From Labilibaculum sp. (GTDB taxonomy: Bacteria > Bacteroidota > Bacteroidia > Bacteroidales > Marinifilaceae), in NCBI RefSeq assembly GCF_963664555.1, contig NZ_OY761461.1, forward strand, positions 1,364,001-1,428,000: DNA of 64,000 nucleotides, written 5' to 3'. Below the pieces are notes generated by a model. That model had not been told where the DNA came from and ran no database searches. It worked only from the letters and a program-made list of their open reading frames with translations. Position numbers and translations under genes: made by a program. Below, in pieces: positions 35,221 to 44,049 of the stretch (position 1 is its first letter; every line of letters begins with the position of its first letter).

Positions 35221-36147
35221 ATGGCAACTATAACAGATGGTAACTGGCTAAACCAATATGTATCTCCTCAGTTATTGCAGGAGTTTAAAAACTATAATGA
35301 CGACTTTTTAGCAGCTCTAAAAAGTGCGCCTAAAGCAGCTATTACAGCGGATGGTATCCGTTTTAATAAGCTGATTAACAACGTAGGATTCTACGTTGAT
35401 AACACTTCAGACTTTACCGCAAAGAAAATGACTGGTAAAAAGGTATTTGTTGAGTGGGAAAAGTACGATACTGACCCTACCGAAGTTGATGACGCTGAAA
35501 TGCGCTCATTGGCTTACGATAAACGTTCTGTTATACGTCAAAAGCACACAGAAGCGTTTAAGTTGGGTTATCGGGATCACGTTATTTGGAAGCTTGCACC
35601 GGATGATAACACTGTAGCAGAAATGCCAGTTGTGAGAACTACCGGGGGTAATGATGGTAATGGTCGTAAGCGTATGACTTTTATTGATCTGGTACAATAT
35701 CTCGAAGTTGTTAAGGCTTTGAATTTGCCAAACATGAACGATTTGAACATTGTTCTTAATAGTCAACACCAAACCGATCTGATTATTGACAGAGATAGCG
35801 CGGCTTACTTCGCGAATAAGCAAATCTTTTTCGACCCAATTACCGGTAAGGTTAAGTCTGTAATGGGCTTTAATTTCTATGAAAATAATGCCGCTGTAGC
35901 TTATGCCGGAGATGGTAACAAGTTAGCAAAAGGCGCTGCGCTTGGTGTTGGTGATCAGTATGGTTCTCTTTTCTTCTACGGAGGAAACACAGTTAAGCAT
36001 ATCGAAAAGGTAAAAGCTTTGTATAAGCCGGAAACTCAGGATACTGAGTCGGCAGATCCTAAAAGCGTGTTCCGTACTCAAACCTACGGTTTGGTTGACC
36101 GTGTAGAAGATTACGGTTTTGGTGCGATTGTGAGCGCAAATGTTTAG
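35221..36147 (+). CDS. Major capsid protein (Mu-like phage)
   Basis: 308 aa, HK97-type capsid of the Mu gpT class by position and pattern: MATITDGNWLNQYVSPQLLQEF, IRFNKLINNVGFYVDN, VFVEWEKYDTDPTEVDDAE and MGFNFYENN. It follows the protease/scaffold by 18 bp. An AGGAGG sits 8 nt before the ATG, a perfect Shine-Dalgarno site rare in Bacteroidota, which suits a highly expressed protein. Confidence 0.88.
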   Translation: MATITDGNWLNQYVSPQLLQEFKNYNDDFLAALKSAPKAAITADGIRFNKLINNVGFYVDNTSDFTAKKMTGKKVFVEWEKYDTDPTEVDDAEMRSLAYDKRSVIRQKHTEAFKLGYRDHVIWKLAPDDNTVAEMPVVRTTGGNDGNGRKRMTFIDLVQYLEVVKALNLPNMNDLNIVLNSQHQTDLIIDRDSAAYFANKQIFFDPITGKVKSVMGFNFYENNAAVAYAGDGNKLAKGAALGVGDQYGSLFFYGGNTVKHIEKVKALYKPETQDTESADPKSVFRTQTYGLVDRVEDYGFGAIVSANV

Positions 36148-36194
36148 AATACAGCCCTGTCGTTTGGCAGGGCTTCACCTTAAAAATTTTCACA

Positions 36195-36692
36195 ATGAAA
36201 TTGAAAATTAAAAGCAAAGAGGAACTGACAGCCATTGCCAAAGATATTTTTGGTCGTTATAGAAGTGCTGAAAATGTAGCTGTTACTTCAGATGGTACGG
36301 CATTTATCACTGATGAAAACGATTTGGCTGTGAAGAATCACAGTGTTAAAAATCGTTATGGCAAAAAGTTGGCAATTACTGAATTTACCCGCGATGATGT
36401 TGCTACTTCTGAAAAGAGTGAGAAGAGTAAAGCAGGTAAAAATGCCAAAGAAAAAACAGACGACAAGTCTGGTAAAGGCTCTGAAGGTAAATCTGGAAAA
36501 GATTCACAAAAGAAGAGTGGTGAAGGTGCTAAAGATCAAAAAACAGCTGAAGACTTGATAGCTGACATTGACGCTGCTACCGATGTGGATGTTGTAATTG
36601 CAATTGCTGAGGCAGAAAAATCAGGCGAGAAGCGCAAAACGGTTTTAGATGCTGCTGAAGCTAAATTGGAATCTCTTAAAACTGCTGAATAA
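36195..36692 (+). CDS. Phage structural protein with Lys/Ser/Gly-rich linker, unknown
   Basis: 165 aa. A folded N-part (MKLKIKSKEELTAIAKDIFGRYRSAENVAVTSDG) is joined by a low-complexity linker of KSGKGSEGKSGKDSQKK type to a helical C-part (IADIDAATDVDVVIAIAEAE). It overlaps the sheath gene as TAATG and follows the capsid, where head-decoration or head-completion proteins are encoded. Function unknown. Confidence 0.6.
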   Translation: MKLKIKSKEELTAIAKDIFGRYRSAENVAVTSDGTAFITDENDLAVKNHSVKNRYGKKLAITEFTRDDVATSEKSEKSKAGKNAKEKTDDKSGKGSEGKSGKDSQKKSGEGAKDQKTAEDLIADIDAATDVDVVIAIAEAEKSGEKRKTVLDAAEAKLESLKTAE

Positions 36693-37915
36693 TGAGTTTT
36701 AAGGGAGCTACAATAAACAGATCAAACGGCAATCTTGGCAGAAATTCCGGGACTGACCGTGTTGTTTGTATCATTGCCGGGGCTACCAAGCCAGCAGACA
36801 CAGTCTATAATAAAGCTTACGAGCTTTTGGACATAACCACTGCTGAAGACTTAGGTATAACAGCCAGCACAGACGATACAAACAAAGAGTTACTACATTA
36901 TAATTTATCGGAAATGTTTAGGCTTGCGCCTGAAATGAATTTTCACCTTATAATGGTAGAAGTTACTAAAACAGTTGCCGATTTGGTAGCCGATGATTCT
37001 CTTAAGGCCGCTATTCGTGGCATTGATAATGTAAACGTATTAGGTCTTTCCGGTATTTCAACACTGGTTGCAAACGCTGAAGTAGATGCTGTGGCTTTAC
37101 AAAGCCTGGTTACTTCATTTGAACAGGAGTACTTGTACATTGATGGCATTTTTGTTGAAGGTGTTGGTGGTGCTGTAGCTTTGGCTGTTGCTGATTACCC
37201 TGATTTACGAGCACTTTCGGCCCGGAATATTCATTATATGGCCGGACAAGATCCTGCTGTTTCAGTATTAAAAGCCGAATATGCCAAGCGTGCCGCTATT
37301 GGTATTGTTTTAGGATCTGTTGGTGTTCGTAAGATTCATGAAGATTTGGGCTCTGTTGATATCGAAGAAAAGCCACGCAACCGCCGGGGTGAAGAAAATT
37401 ACAGCTTAAGCGATCCTAATTTAGGTTACTGGCTAACCTCTGCCTTAAGCGATGGTACGGGATTCGAAACGCTAACTGAACCTGAACAAAAAAGCCTGAC
37501 TGCAAAAGGCTGGATGTATGTAGGTGGTTTTACCAACTACTCAGGTTATTATCTGAACGGATGTCCCGGAGCTGTAAGTAAAGACAGCGATTACGCTTAC
37601 TTCAATTACAATTGTATTTGGAACAAGGCTGCGCGGATTATACGCAATACGCTAATCCCACGAATTCGTTCAAAAGTACCGACAGATATAGCTACAGGCT
37701 ATCTGAAAAGCACATGGGTAAGCGGTGTTGAAAGCTCAGTGAAAGAAGCTTTGCAAGTAATGGTATCAGCCGGTAATATTGAAGAGTCAGACGTGTACGT
37801 TAATCCCGCTCAAGCTATTTCAGAAGATTCACCTTTGAAAGTGAAATCGAAATTAGTAGTTGGACGCATTGTACATGAGTTTGATGTTGATTTAGGCTTA
37901 ACGAATAATCTATAA
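36692..37915 (+). CDS. Contractile tail sheath protein (DUF2586-like)
   Basis: 407 aa. The start MSFKGATINRSNGNLGRNSGTDRVVCIIAGA and later YLYIDGIFVEGVGG, ARNIHYMAGQDPAV and NRRGEENYSLSDPNLGYWLTSAL follow the DUF2586 family, found as the sheath in Bacteroidota Mu-like phages. It is placed before the tube gene, as in Mu (gpL then gpM). Confidence 0.82.
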   Translation: MSFKGATINRSNGNLGRNSGTDRVVCIIAGATKPADTVYNKAYELLDITTAEDLGITASTDDTNKELLHYNLSEMFRLAPEMNFHLIMVEVTKTVADLVADDSLKAAIRGIDNVNVLGLSGISTLVANAEVDAVALQSLVTSFEQEYLYIDGIFVEGVGGAVALAVADYPDLRALSARNIHYMAGQDPAVSVLKAEYAKRAAIGIVLGSVGVRKIHEDLGSVDIEEKPRNRRGEENYSLSDPNLGYWLTSALSDGTGFETLTEPEQKSLTAKGWMYVGGFTNYSGYYLNGCPGAVSKDSDYAYFNYNCIWNKAARIIRNTLIPRIRSKVPTDIATGYLKSTWVSGVESSVKEALQVMVSAGNIEESDVYVNPAQAISEDSPLKVKSKLVVGRIVHEFDVDLGLTNNL

Positions 37916-37919
37916 TAAC

Positions 37920-38354
37920 ATGGCAAAAGCAAGCAGCATAATTAATAAGTTCGGGAAAATGGCAGGGTGGAATTCCATTACTGTAAACATGCTCGGACGC
38001 GACTTAGAAGCCATTACTGAGGTGGAATACAATGACAATATTGACATTGATGTTGTACGAGGTGCCGGTGCATTTCCGGTGGGTTATGGTGAGGGCAATT
38101 ACGAGGCTAAAGCCTCTATTTCCATGTATGTTGAAGAGTGGAACGGATTACAGCGCTCTTTGCCTCCGGGAATGAGCATTGCCGAAATAGTGCCTTTCCC
38201 GATTGTGGTGGAATATGAGTACGACGGCTTTAAGATGAAAGACGTATTTACCGCGAAACTAAAAGGTCGTGGTGTCGCTGTAAAACAAGGCGACAAAACA
38301 ATAGCCTATAAAGCAGATTTACTGGTTTTAGGGAAAATTAACTGGAATATTTAA
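37920..38354 (+). CDS. Tail tube protein
   Basis: 144 aa, all-beta pattern: WNSITVNMLGRDLEAITEVEYNDN, GAFPVGYGEGNYEAKASISM, and KDVFTAKLKGRGVAVKQGDKT. Size and place directly after the sheath (5 bp) fit the tail tube (Mu gpM). Function rests on fold pattern and order. Confidence 0.78.
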   Translation: MAKASSIINKFGKMAGWNSITVNMLGRDLEAITEVEYNDNIDIDVVRGAGAFPVGYGEGNYEAKASISMYVEEWNGLQRSLPPGMSIAEIVPFPIVVEYEYDGFKMKDVFTAKLKGRGVAVKQGDKTIAYKADLLVLGKINWNI

Positions 38355-38357
38355 CCA

Positions 38358-38374
38358 TTTAAACACCATTTAAA
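38358..38374 (+). promoter_or_regulatory. TTTAAA-pair element
   Basis: TTTAAACACCATTTAAA lies 3 nt before ATG 38378. Confidence 0.5.
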
Positions 38375-38377
38375 AAG

Positions 38378-39052
38378 ATGAAATTAAAAGTAATTTTCGG
38401 GCTTATTGCCCTATTGGTTGCAATTGTAACCGTTCAGGCTGTTGAACCTGTCCATATTGAATTTGTCGCTGAGAAAGCTAGTCAATTGATGCATGATCGT
38501 GCTTATGTGGCCATGGCTGCACCAATAATTTTAAGTACAAATATCACTCAAGAAATAATCAACGACATGAAGCTGAAGTATAAGCGAGTTAAGTTGATTA
38601 CCGTAACTGTTGAACCTGCAATTTACGACATCGACGAATTGACTCAACAAGACAAAGCCAACTTGAGGATACTAGGAATTGATATCGATATTGTTTGTAA
38701 CAAAGAGATTGGTATTGAACAGCGTTTAGAGCCATTAAAAGAATTGGTGGAGCTTGTGAAATACGATGATAAAAAGAAAATCATTGATTCACTACCAAAG
38801 TTTACTGGAGAGGAAATTGAGGAGGCTGAGCAATATCAGTTTATTGTAAGGCGACCTGACAGGGGGTTAACTCGCATGCTTAGTGAATTGGCATCTAAAA
38901 GAAAAGTAGACGAGTTGATGGAGAAATCTATAAAGAATCTTGTAGTTGGTGGTGATTTAGAAGCTTTAGAAGATGGTGTAGTTTTCGCCAGTGTCTTTAA
39001 GCGACTAGAAACTTTCCTTACCCCTGCTAAAAGTTTTTTATCGAGAGCGTAG
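38378..39052 (+). CDS. Tail assembly chaperone, short (0-frame) form
   Basis: 224 aa. The C-terminal half has the tail-chaperone pattern: QYQFIVRRPDRGLTRMLSELASKR, then NLVVGGDLEALEDGVVFASVFKRL. The N-terminus is odd, with a signal-like hydrophobic stretch (FGLIALLVAIVTVQA) before the conserved part; an internal ATG at 38567 would bypass it. A slippery T-TTT-TTA lies in frame 12 nt before the stop codon's last bases, and the -1 frame is open to 39276. Located between tube and tape measure, as in most tailed phages. Confidence 0.8.
   Translation: MKLKVIFGLIALLVAIVTVQAVEPVHIEFVAEKASQLMHDRAYVAMAAPIILSTNITQEIINDMKLKYKRVKLITVTVEPAIYDIDELTQQDKANLRILGIDIDIVCNKEIGIEQRLEPLKELVELVKYDDKKKIIDSLPKFTGEEIEEAEQYQFIVRRPDRGLTRMLSELASKRKVDELMEKSIKNLVVGGDLEALEDGVVFASVFKRLETFLTPAKSFLSRA
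39034..39040 (+). promoter_or_regulatory. -1 programmed frameshift slippery site T TTT TTA
   Basis: In the chaperone frame the codons read AGT TTT TTA, so the heptamer TTTTTTA has the X XXY YYZ phase needed for -1 slippage. The zero frame stops at 39050-39052. Confidence 0.8.
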
Positions 39053-39276
39053 AAAAGCACAAAGTAAAAGACGAAGATTTCATACGTCAGGGCGATATTT
39101 TAATACAGAACACTTTTAATATCGACCCTGACAAATTGGATGACGACGAATGGTGTAAGACCTACGCAGACTTTTTATATCTCAATAAATTACAACATCA
39201 AAACATGAAGACGGCTATTCTTGCCGCTCTTGCTGAACTATTAGGCGATGTCGACAACAACTCAGTGGATACTTGA
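39040..39276 (+). CDS. Frameshifted C-terminal extension of the tail assembly chaperone
   Basis: After -1 slippage the frame reads IESVEKHKVKDEDFIRQGD... to ...LLGDVDNNSVDT, stopping at TGA 39274-39276, 29 nt inside the tape measure gene. It has no start of its own and fills an otherwise empty gap of 195 nt. The acidic, helical extension (PDKLDDDEWCKTYADFLYL) matches the role of T/GT-type products that bind the tape measure during tail assembly. Confidence 0.78.
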   Translation: MESVEKHKVKDEDFIRQGDILIQNTFNIDPDKLDDDEWCKTYADFLYLNKLQHQNMKTAILAALAELLGDVDNNSVDT

Positions 39277-41383
39277 ATTGGTAGATAAAATTACCAGCCC
39301 GATGAAAAACATTACCGGCTCCTCGGAAAAGGCGGCCAGTGGTGTTGAGGGTGTTGGTAAAAAAGCTGATGAAAGTGGCAAAAAGCTGAAAGAAATGTCG
39401 GCCATTGATTTGTTTGCCATTAACGACGCGGTTCAAAATATTGCCCGTGAGTTTGAAAAAGTAAACGCTCCCGGCGCAGCGTTTAATGCTCAGTTAATGG
39501 ATTTATCCGCAATTACCGGAGTTGTAGGAGATGACCTTGAAGACATGGGAAAAAAAGGACGCAAAACTGCTAAGATATTTGGCGTTGATGCTTCCGGAAT
39601 GCTGGAGAGTTACAAAGGTGTTCTTTCCAAATTGGGGCCAGGAATAGCAGACAATCAGGATGCGTTGGATTTAATGGGTACCGACATTGCAACACTCAGT
39701 AAAACGATGAAAGGCGATGCAGTAGGTGCTATGAATGCGCTTACCGGATCTGTTCTACAGTTTGGTTCTGATATTAAAGACCCGATGGAAATGGCTCGGT
39801 TGATGACTGAGCAAATGAATATCATGGCGGCTTCTGCAAAAGAAGGCTCCGCCGAGGTTCCTTTTATTAGTCAAAGCATAAAACAAGCCGGTAAGTCTGC
39901 CGATTCTGCAAATGTAAGTTTTGCAACTACCAATGCCGTTATTCAGGCCATGGGACGGGCTACTATTTATGGCAGTGAAGCTGGCGTCGGATTTCGTAAT
40001 ATGTTGGGAAAAATGGCCGGGGCTGATGTAATTCCCAAAGAAGCCCTTGAGAAAATTACAGCCCTCGGCATTAACTACGATTTGATTTCTGATAAAACCG
40101 TTCCGTTCATTGACAGATTGAAAGAGCTGCAAAAAGCACAGGCTGACAATACTCTTATTGCACAGATCTTTGGTGTAGAAAATCAAAACTCGGTTAATGC
40201 CATTCTTGATAATATCCAATTTATTGAGGAACTGGAGGGTAAAATAATAAACACCAATACAGCTACCGAGCAGGCAAACGTCATAATGGGCGGCTATAAC
40301 GAGCGAATGTCACGCATGAAGACGTGGCTTAACGATATTGCCATTGGTATGTTTGGTGTAACCAGTAAAATAACACCTCTGGTTACAGGACTTGCCGGTA
40401 CTGTTTCGGTGTTTGCGAATATGGCTAATGCACATAAAGGTGTATTACTTCTTTTTAATACCCTTAAAACAATGCCGGTGATTGGCTCAATTGTGTCTGC
40501 CGGCAGTGCAATTGCTTCTACCGGCTTGGGTATGATCACTACCGCCGCACGGGTTACCAGTGTGGCTATTATGAATATACCTATTCTTGGATGGATTGCA
40601 GCTATTGTGGCCGGACTGATTGCTTTAGGCGCTTACTTATGGGAAAATTCTGAAACTTTCCGTGGTGTTGTAACAGGTGTATGGGAGGTTGTTAAGCGTG
40701 TTTTTGGCGGTATTGGTTCATTTATAAGTAATATTTGGACTAATGTTATTGAGCCTGTTTTTACTGCCTTCTATAATGTTTGGAAATGGGTTGCTACAAG
40801 TATTTGGGATGGTGTTAATGTGATGTGGGAAGGATTCAAGCTTATTGGCACATTCTTATTTGATAATTTCCTAAAACCTGTAAAAACTGCTTTTGAATGG
40901 GTACTTGATTTTGTTGGTGGAATTATTGATAAGATAATTGATAAACTGGCTGCGCCGATTAGATTTATAAAGGGCTTATTCAAAGATATTGCCGGTGCAT
41001 ATGAAGAGGGCTCTCAAAAAGGAGTAGACAGTTACAGGCGTGATCATCCTGAAGACAATCCTGAAGACTTAACACCAGAACTTACGCCAAACGACTCACC
41101 AAAACCAGCTGGAGCAATGCCGGCAGGTGGTGTTTCTCCAATTATTACTCCCGGACAATTAGGCAAAAGCGGCACCTTAACCGGAGGAACAAAGAAAAGC
41201 GGTTTAAGTGGCTCAGGTTCCGGTGGCGGTGGAATCAAAAATATCAGTCAGAAAATTGAAGTGAAGAATATTTTTAATGTGGGTGCAAACACTACACAAA
41301 GCGAAATAGAGGCTATTGCCGCTAAAGTGGTAAGAGCTATCAATACAAAATTAAGCGACGGAATGGTCGTTGCAGGCGCATAG
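39248..41383 (+). CDS. Tail tape measure protein
   Basis: 711 aa. It begins MSTTTQWILELVDKITSPMKNI and has the TP901-type core (LMDLSAITGVVGDDLEDMGKKGR, FATTNAVIQAMGRATIYGSEAGVGFRNML). Hydrophobic helices lie at about 390-470 (ILGWIAAIVAGLIALGAYLW), followed by a Pro-rich linker (DNPEDLTPELTPNDSPKP) and a Gly-rich tail. It sets tail length and is ejected ahead of DNA. Confidence 0.92.
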   Translation: MSTTTQWILELVDKITSPMKNITGSSEKAASGVEGVGKKADESGKKLKEMSAIDLFAINDAVQNIAREFEKVNAPGAAFNAQLMDLSAITGVVGDDLEDMGKKGRKTAKIFGVDASGMLESYKGVLSKLGPGIADNQDALDLMGTDIATLSKTMKGDAVGAMNALTGSVLQFGSDIKDPMEMARLMTEQMNIMAASAKEGSAEVPFISQSIKQAGKSADSANVSFATTNAVIQAMGRATIYGSEAGVGFRNMLGKMAGADVIPKEALEKITALGINYDLISDKTVPFIDRLKELQKAQADNTLIAQIFGVENQNSVNAILDNIQFIEELEGKIINTNTATEQANVIMGGYNERMSRMKTWLNDIAIGMFGVTSKITPLVTGLAGTVSVFANMANAHKGVLLLFNTLKTMPVIGSIVSAGSAIASTGLGMITTAARVTSVAIMNIPILGWIAAIVAGLIALGAYLWENSETFRGVVTGVWEVVKRVFGGIGSFISNIWTNVIEPVFTAFYNVWKWVATSIWDGVNVMWEGFKLIGTFLFDNFLKPVKTAFEWVLDFVGGIIDKIIDKLAAPIRFIKGLFKDIAGAYEEGSQKGVDSYRRDHPEDNPEDLTPELTPNDSPKPAGAMPAGGVSPIITPGQLGKSGTLTGGTKKSGLSGSGSGGGGIKNISQKIEVKNIFNVGANTTQSEIEAIAAKVVRAINTKLSDGMVVAGA

Positions 41384-41385
41384 GT

Positions 41386-42051
41386 ATGGGAATAAAAAAC
41401 GTCATATATAAGTCAATTGACATGAGTTTTGTAAGCGGTCTGCTACAGGATGTGTTTGGTGTTTCAACTCCGGTATTTACTCCGGAGCTAAACGAGAAAC
41501 CAACACAATCCACTTCATTTCCCAATGTGGAAATTGAAGTTGCAAGCCCGGAGTATGACAATGCACCTGTGAGATTTGGACAAAAGACCTGGGGCGCATT
41601 TTGGTTTAAAGGCGGCCGACACCTAACGTTCGGGCAAAATGGCAAATTATCAGAAGAGCAGTATTCTGATTTGCTAATGCCTCTCGCCTCATTGGTAAGT
41701 TTTAAACGTGCCAAGGTGGTTAAGAAAACAGAAACAATTGGCGGTGCAGGTACTGTGAAAGAAATTTATGGTTTAGCTGATTGGGATATAAGCATAAGCG
41801 GGATAATCATTCCTGACAAATACAATCCTTCAGCTCAACAGTCTGTTGAGGAACAAATGGAAGCCATACAACGCTTTCATGAAACGGCTGGAAGTATTGA
41901 AGTGGAGGGGCAGATTTTTGCAAACCGCAACATTTCGCGAATTGTTACTGAAGATTGCAGTTTTGATCCAATACAAGGCAGGCCAAATATGATGCAATAC
42001 ACTATACAGGCCATTAGCGACGAAGATTTACTATTAACTGATATTTTATGA
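41386..42051 (+). CDS. DUF6046-like baseplate/tail protein
   Basis: 221 aa. Pattern of DUF6046 from Bacteroidota phages: FPNVEIEVASPEYDNAPVRFGQKTWGAFWFKGGRHLTF, DWDISISGIIIPD, VEEQMEAIQRFHETAGSIEVEG. It takes the place of Mu gp43, between tape measure and hub. It probably joins tube and hub. ATGA overlap with the next gene. Confidence 0.7.
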   Translation: MGIKNVIYKSIDMSFVSGLLQDVFGVSTPVFTPELNEKPTQSTSFPNVEIEVASPEYDNAPVRFGQKTWGAFWFKGGRHLTFGQNGKLSEEQYSDLLMPLASLVSFKRAKVVKKTETIGGAGTVKEIYGLADWDISISGIIIPDKYNPSAQQSVEEQMEAIQRFHETAGSIEVEGQIFANRNISRIVTEDCSFDPIQGRPNMMQYTIQAISDEDLLLTDIL

Positions 42052-43007
42052 CGACCTACGCACTATATGGAGAAATTATACTCCCAGCTCACGAAGGCAG
42101 GCAGGGATTTAAAGTGCGTCGCTTTAGTGAGGTGAAGATTGAAAGCTCGTGGAAAAGCTTAACTGACACTGCCGAAATTGTATTGCCCCGTAAGGTTCGC
42201 GATTTCGATAGAATGAAAGTAAGCGAGTGGTTCCGGGAAGGTGATCCGTTAGAGATATGGTTAGGCTACGATGGCAATTTGGTGCTTGAGTTTACCGGAT
42301 ATGTAAAAACTGTTCCGGCTGGCATTCCCTTACTTATAAGTTGTGAGGATGAAATGTACAAGCTGAAACGCAACACAATAAGTGTGAGTATTAAAGACTG
42401 CAAATTAAAGCAACTATTACAGGAAATTGCACCGGGTTACTCAATTGTTTGTGACGACACCAAGCTTGGAAATGTGCGCTACTCGAAGGTTTCACCAAGT
42501 CAGATTTTAGAAGATCTGCAAAAGCAAGGCATTTATTCCTGGTTTAAAAATAAAGAGCTTCACGCCATGGGTAGAAGTCAACTCGAAGAGGATGCTGTTG
42601 ATATTCAACTGGAGTTAACAGCCGGTGAAAGTTTAAAACAAAAGGCAATTGAAGATACACTGGTAATTATGAGCCTGATTCGGAAGAAAGGTAAAAAGCT
42701 GATTGTTGAAGTTGGGGATAAAAATGCAGGCAAACGCCTGAAGAAAGAAATAAGCGGTATTGAGATTACCGAAACTGAGCTAAAACGCGAAGCTGAAAAA
42801 ATGTATCGCGATGCTAAACAGCCGGGCTTAGATGGTGACATAACACTGTTTGGAGTTCCACGCATTGAGCATGGTAGTAAGATGAATTTAAAAAGTACGC
42901 TTTATCCTGAAAAGGATGGTGTGTACTATGTGGATGCAGTAACCAAAACAGTTACACCTCCAGGATATACCCAGAGTTGTAAACTAGGAAATAAAGCAGC
43001 TGTATGA
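42048..43007 (+). CDS. Baseplate hub protein (Mu gp44 / gpD late control-like)
   Basis: 319 aa, beta-rich: YGEIILPAHEGRQGFKVRRFSEVKIESSWKSL, DPLEIWLGYDGNLVLEFTGYVKTV, and the LQEIAPGYSIVCDD hub insertion typical of the gp44/T4 gp27-like hub. It forms the trimer on which the spike sits. Both ends overlap neighbours by 4 nt. Confidence 0.82.
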   Translation: MTTYALYGEIILPAHEGRQGFKVRRFSEVKIESSWKSLTDTAEIVLPRKVRDFDRMKVSEWFREGDPLEIWLGYDGNLVLEFTGYVKTVPAGIPLLISCEDEMYKLKRNTISVSIKDCKLKQLLQEIAPGYSIVCDDTKLGNVRYSKVSPSQILEDLQKQGIYSWFKNKELHAMGRSQLEEDAVDIQLELTAGESLKQKAIEDTLVIMSLIRKKGKKLIVEVGDKNAGKRLKKEISGIEITETELKREAEKMYRDAKQPGLDGDITLFGVPRIEHGSKMNLKSTLYPEKDGVYYVDAVTKTVTPPGYTQSCKLGNKAAV

Positions 43008-43480
43008 ATTTAAAAGACGAACTAGACAATTTTGGACAGCTGTTTAAACAACATTTAAACGGGACAGTGAAAGCCACAATGCGTTGGGTAACGCCTACTG
43101 AAATTGATTGGGAAGCACAAACCATGACAGCGACGGATGGTGATGGTCTGGAGTTTTTTGATGTGCTGTTGGGAGTTGGGACTACGGCCGTAAAACCGGT
43201 TGTTGACTGCGATTGCTTAATTGCTATTGTAGAGGGTGATGAAGCTACATCCATCCTGATTTATGCTGATGATATTGAAGAAGTTTATTTGAGATCAGGA
43301 AGCACAGTTCTTACGGTTAGCACTGAAGGGTGTCGTATAGAGCGTGATTCAGAAGATTTGCTGAGCGTACTTTCTGATTTGATAGCAGAGATTCAAAAGA
43401 TAGTGGTAGTAGTTGGAACAACACCCAATATAACCGCATTAGAGGATGTTAAAAAGAGATTAACTAAAATAATGAACTAA
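43004..43480 (+). CDS. Baseplate spike protein (Mu gp45-like)
   Basis: 158 aa. It has an OB-fold-like middle (KATMRWVTPTEIDWEAQTMTA... VGTTAVKPVVDCDCLIAIVEG) and a beta-strand stretch LRSGSTVLTVSTEGCRIERDS suited to a short beta-helix. It follows the hub and would form the central tail spike. It holds an internal TTTAAA-pair element at 43043-43059. Confidence 0.75.
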   Translation: MNLKDELDNFGQLFKQHLNGTVKATMRWVTPTEIDWEAQTMTATDGDGLEFFDVLLGVGTTAVKPVVDCDCLIAIVEGDEATSILIYADDIEEVYLRSGSTVLTVSTEGCRIERDSEDLLSVLSDLIAEIQKIVVVVGTTPNITALEDVKKRLTKIMN

Positions 43481-43731
43481 TGGCGCTGGATAAACAGGTA
43501 TTAGCAGATCAGTTTAAGAGCATTTTTGACGGGGTGTCGCCGGAAGCAAACGGCGAAACCGACCCGGACACCCTGCGGCAAAAGGTTGCCAACGAGCTGG
43601 CCGATGCGATCGATATTTTTGTTAAGAGTGCTACGGTAACCGTTGCTTCTGGAATTACTGTAAGTACAACCGGAACAGCAACGGCACAAACCGGACAAAC
43701 AATAAATACGGGCAATGGAACCATAAGCTAA
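43480..43731 (+). CDS. Small phage tail protein with beta-repeat C-terminus
   Basis: 83 aa. The N-half is helical (LADQFKSIFDGVSPEANGETDPDTLRQK region); the C-half is a Thr/Val/Gly repeat (ATVTVASGITVSTTGTATAQTG). It shares a one-base overlap with the spike gene. The repeat could trimerise on the spike or baseplate. No named family recognised. Confidence 0.6.
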   Translation: MALDKQVLADQFKSIFDGVSPEANGETDPDTLRQKVANELADAIDIFVKSATVTVASGITVSTTGTATAQTGQTINTGNGTIS

Positions 43732-43734
43732 GTG

Positions 43735-44049
43735 ATGATGAAAGGCATTTTATTAGATACAAATTACAGTTTAATGATTAAGCCAAAGCGCGATAGCAAT
43801 GGTTTAATAACTGGCGCTTTGGTGGTTGATGACAACACCAACCAATGTGTGGCTTTGGTTTTGGGAATGAGTCAGGGCGAGCTGAAAGAAGATCCTTTAC
43901 TGGGAGCCGGACTAACAAAATTCATCCGTGGAAAACAGAGCAAAAGTCAAATAGAGCAAGTAATGCGCCAGCACCTGACACGTGCAGGCATCAATTATAA
44001 CGAGTACAAAGAACAAATTACAACAATCATTAAAACCAAGGAATCATGA
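43735..44049 (+). CDS. Baseplate wedge protein (gpW/gp25, Mu gp46-like)
   Basis: About 104 aa; GTG 43732 is an alternative start. GILLDTNYSLMIKPKRDSNGLITGALVVDD, then ALVLGMSQGELKEDPLLGAGLTKFI and QIEQVMRQHLTRAGI, fits the gp25-like wedge family. It binds sheath to baseplate. ATGA overlap with the amidase gene. Confidence 0.72.
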   Translation: MMKGILLDTNYSLMIKPKRDSNGLITGALVVDDNTNQCVALVLGMSQGELKEDPLLGAGLTKFIRGKQSKSQIEQVMRQHLTRAGINYNEYKEQITTIIKTKES

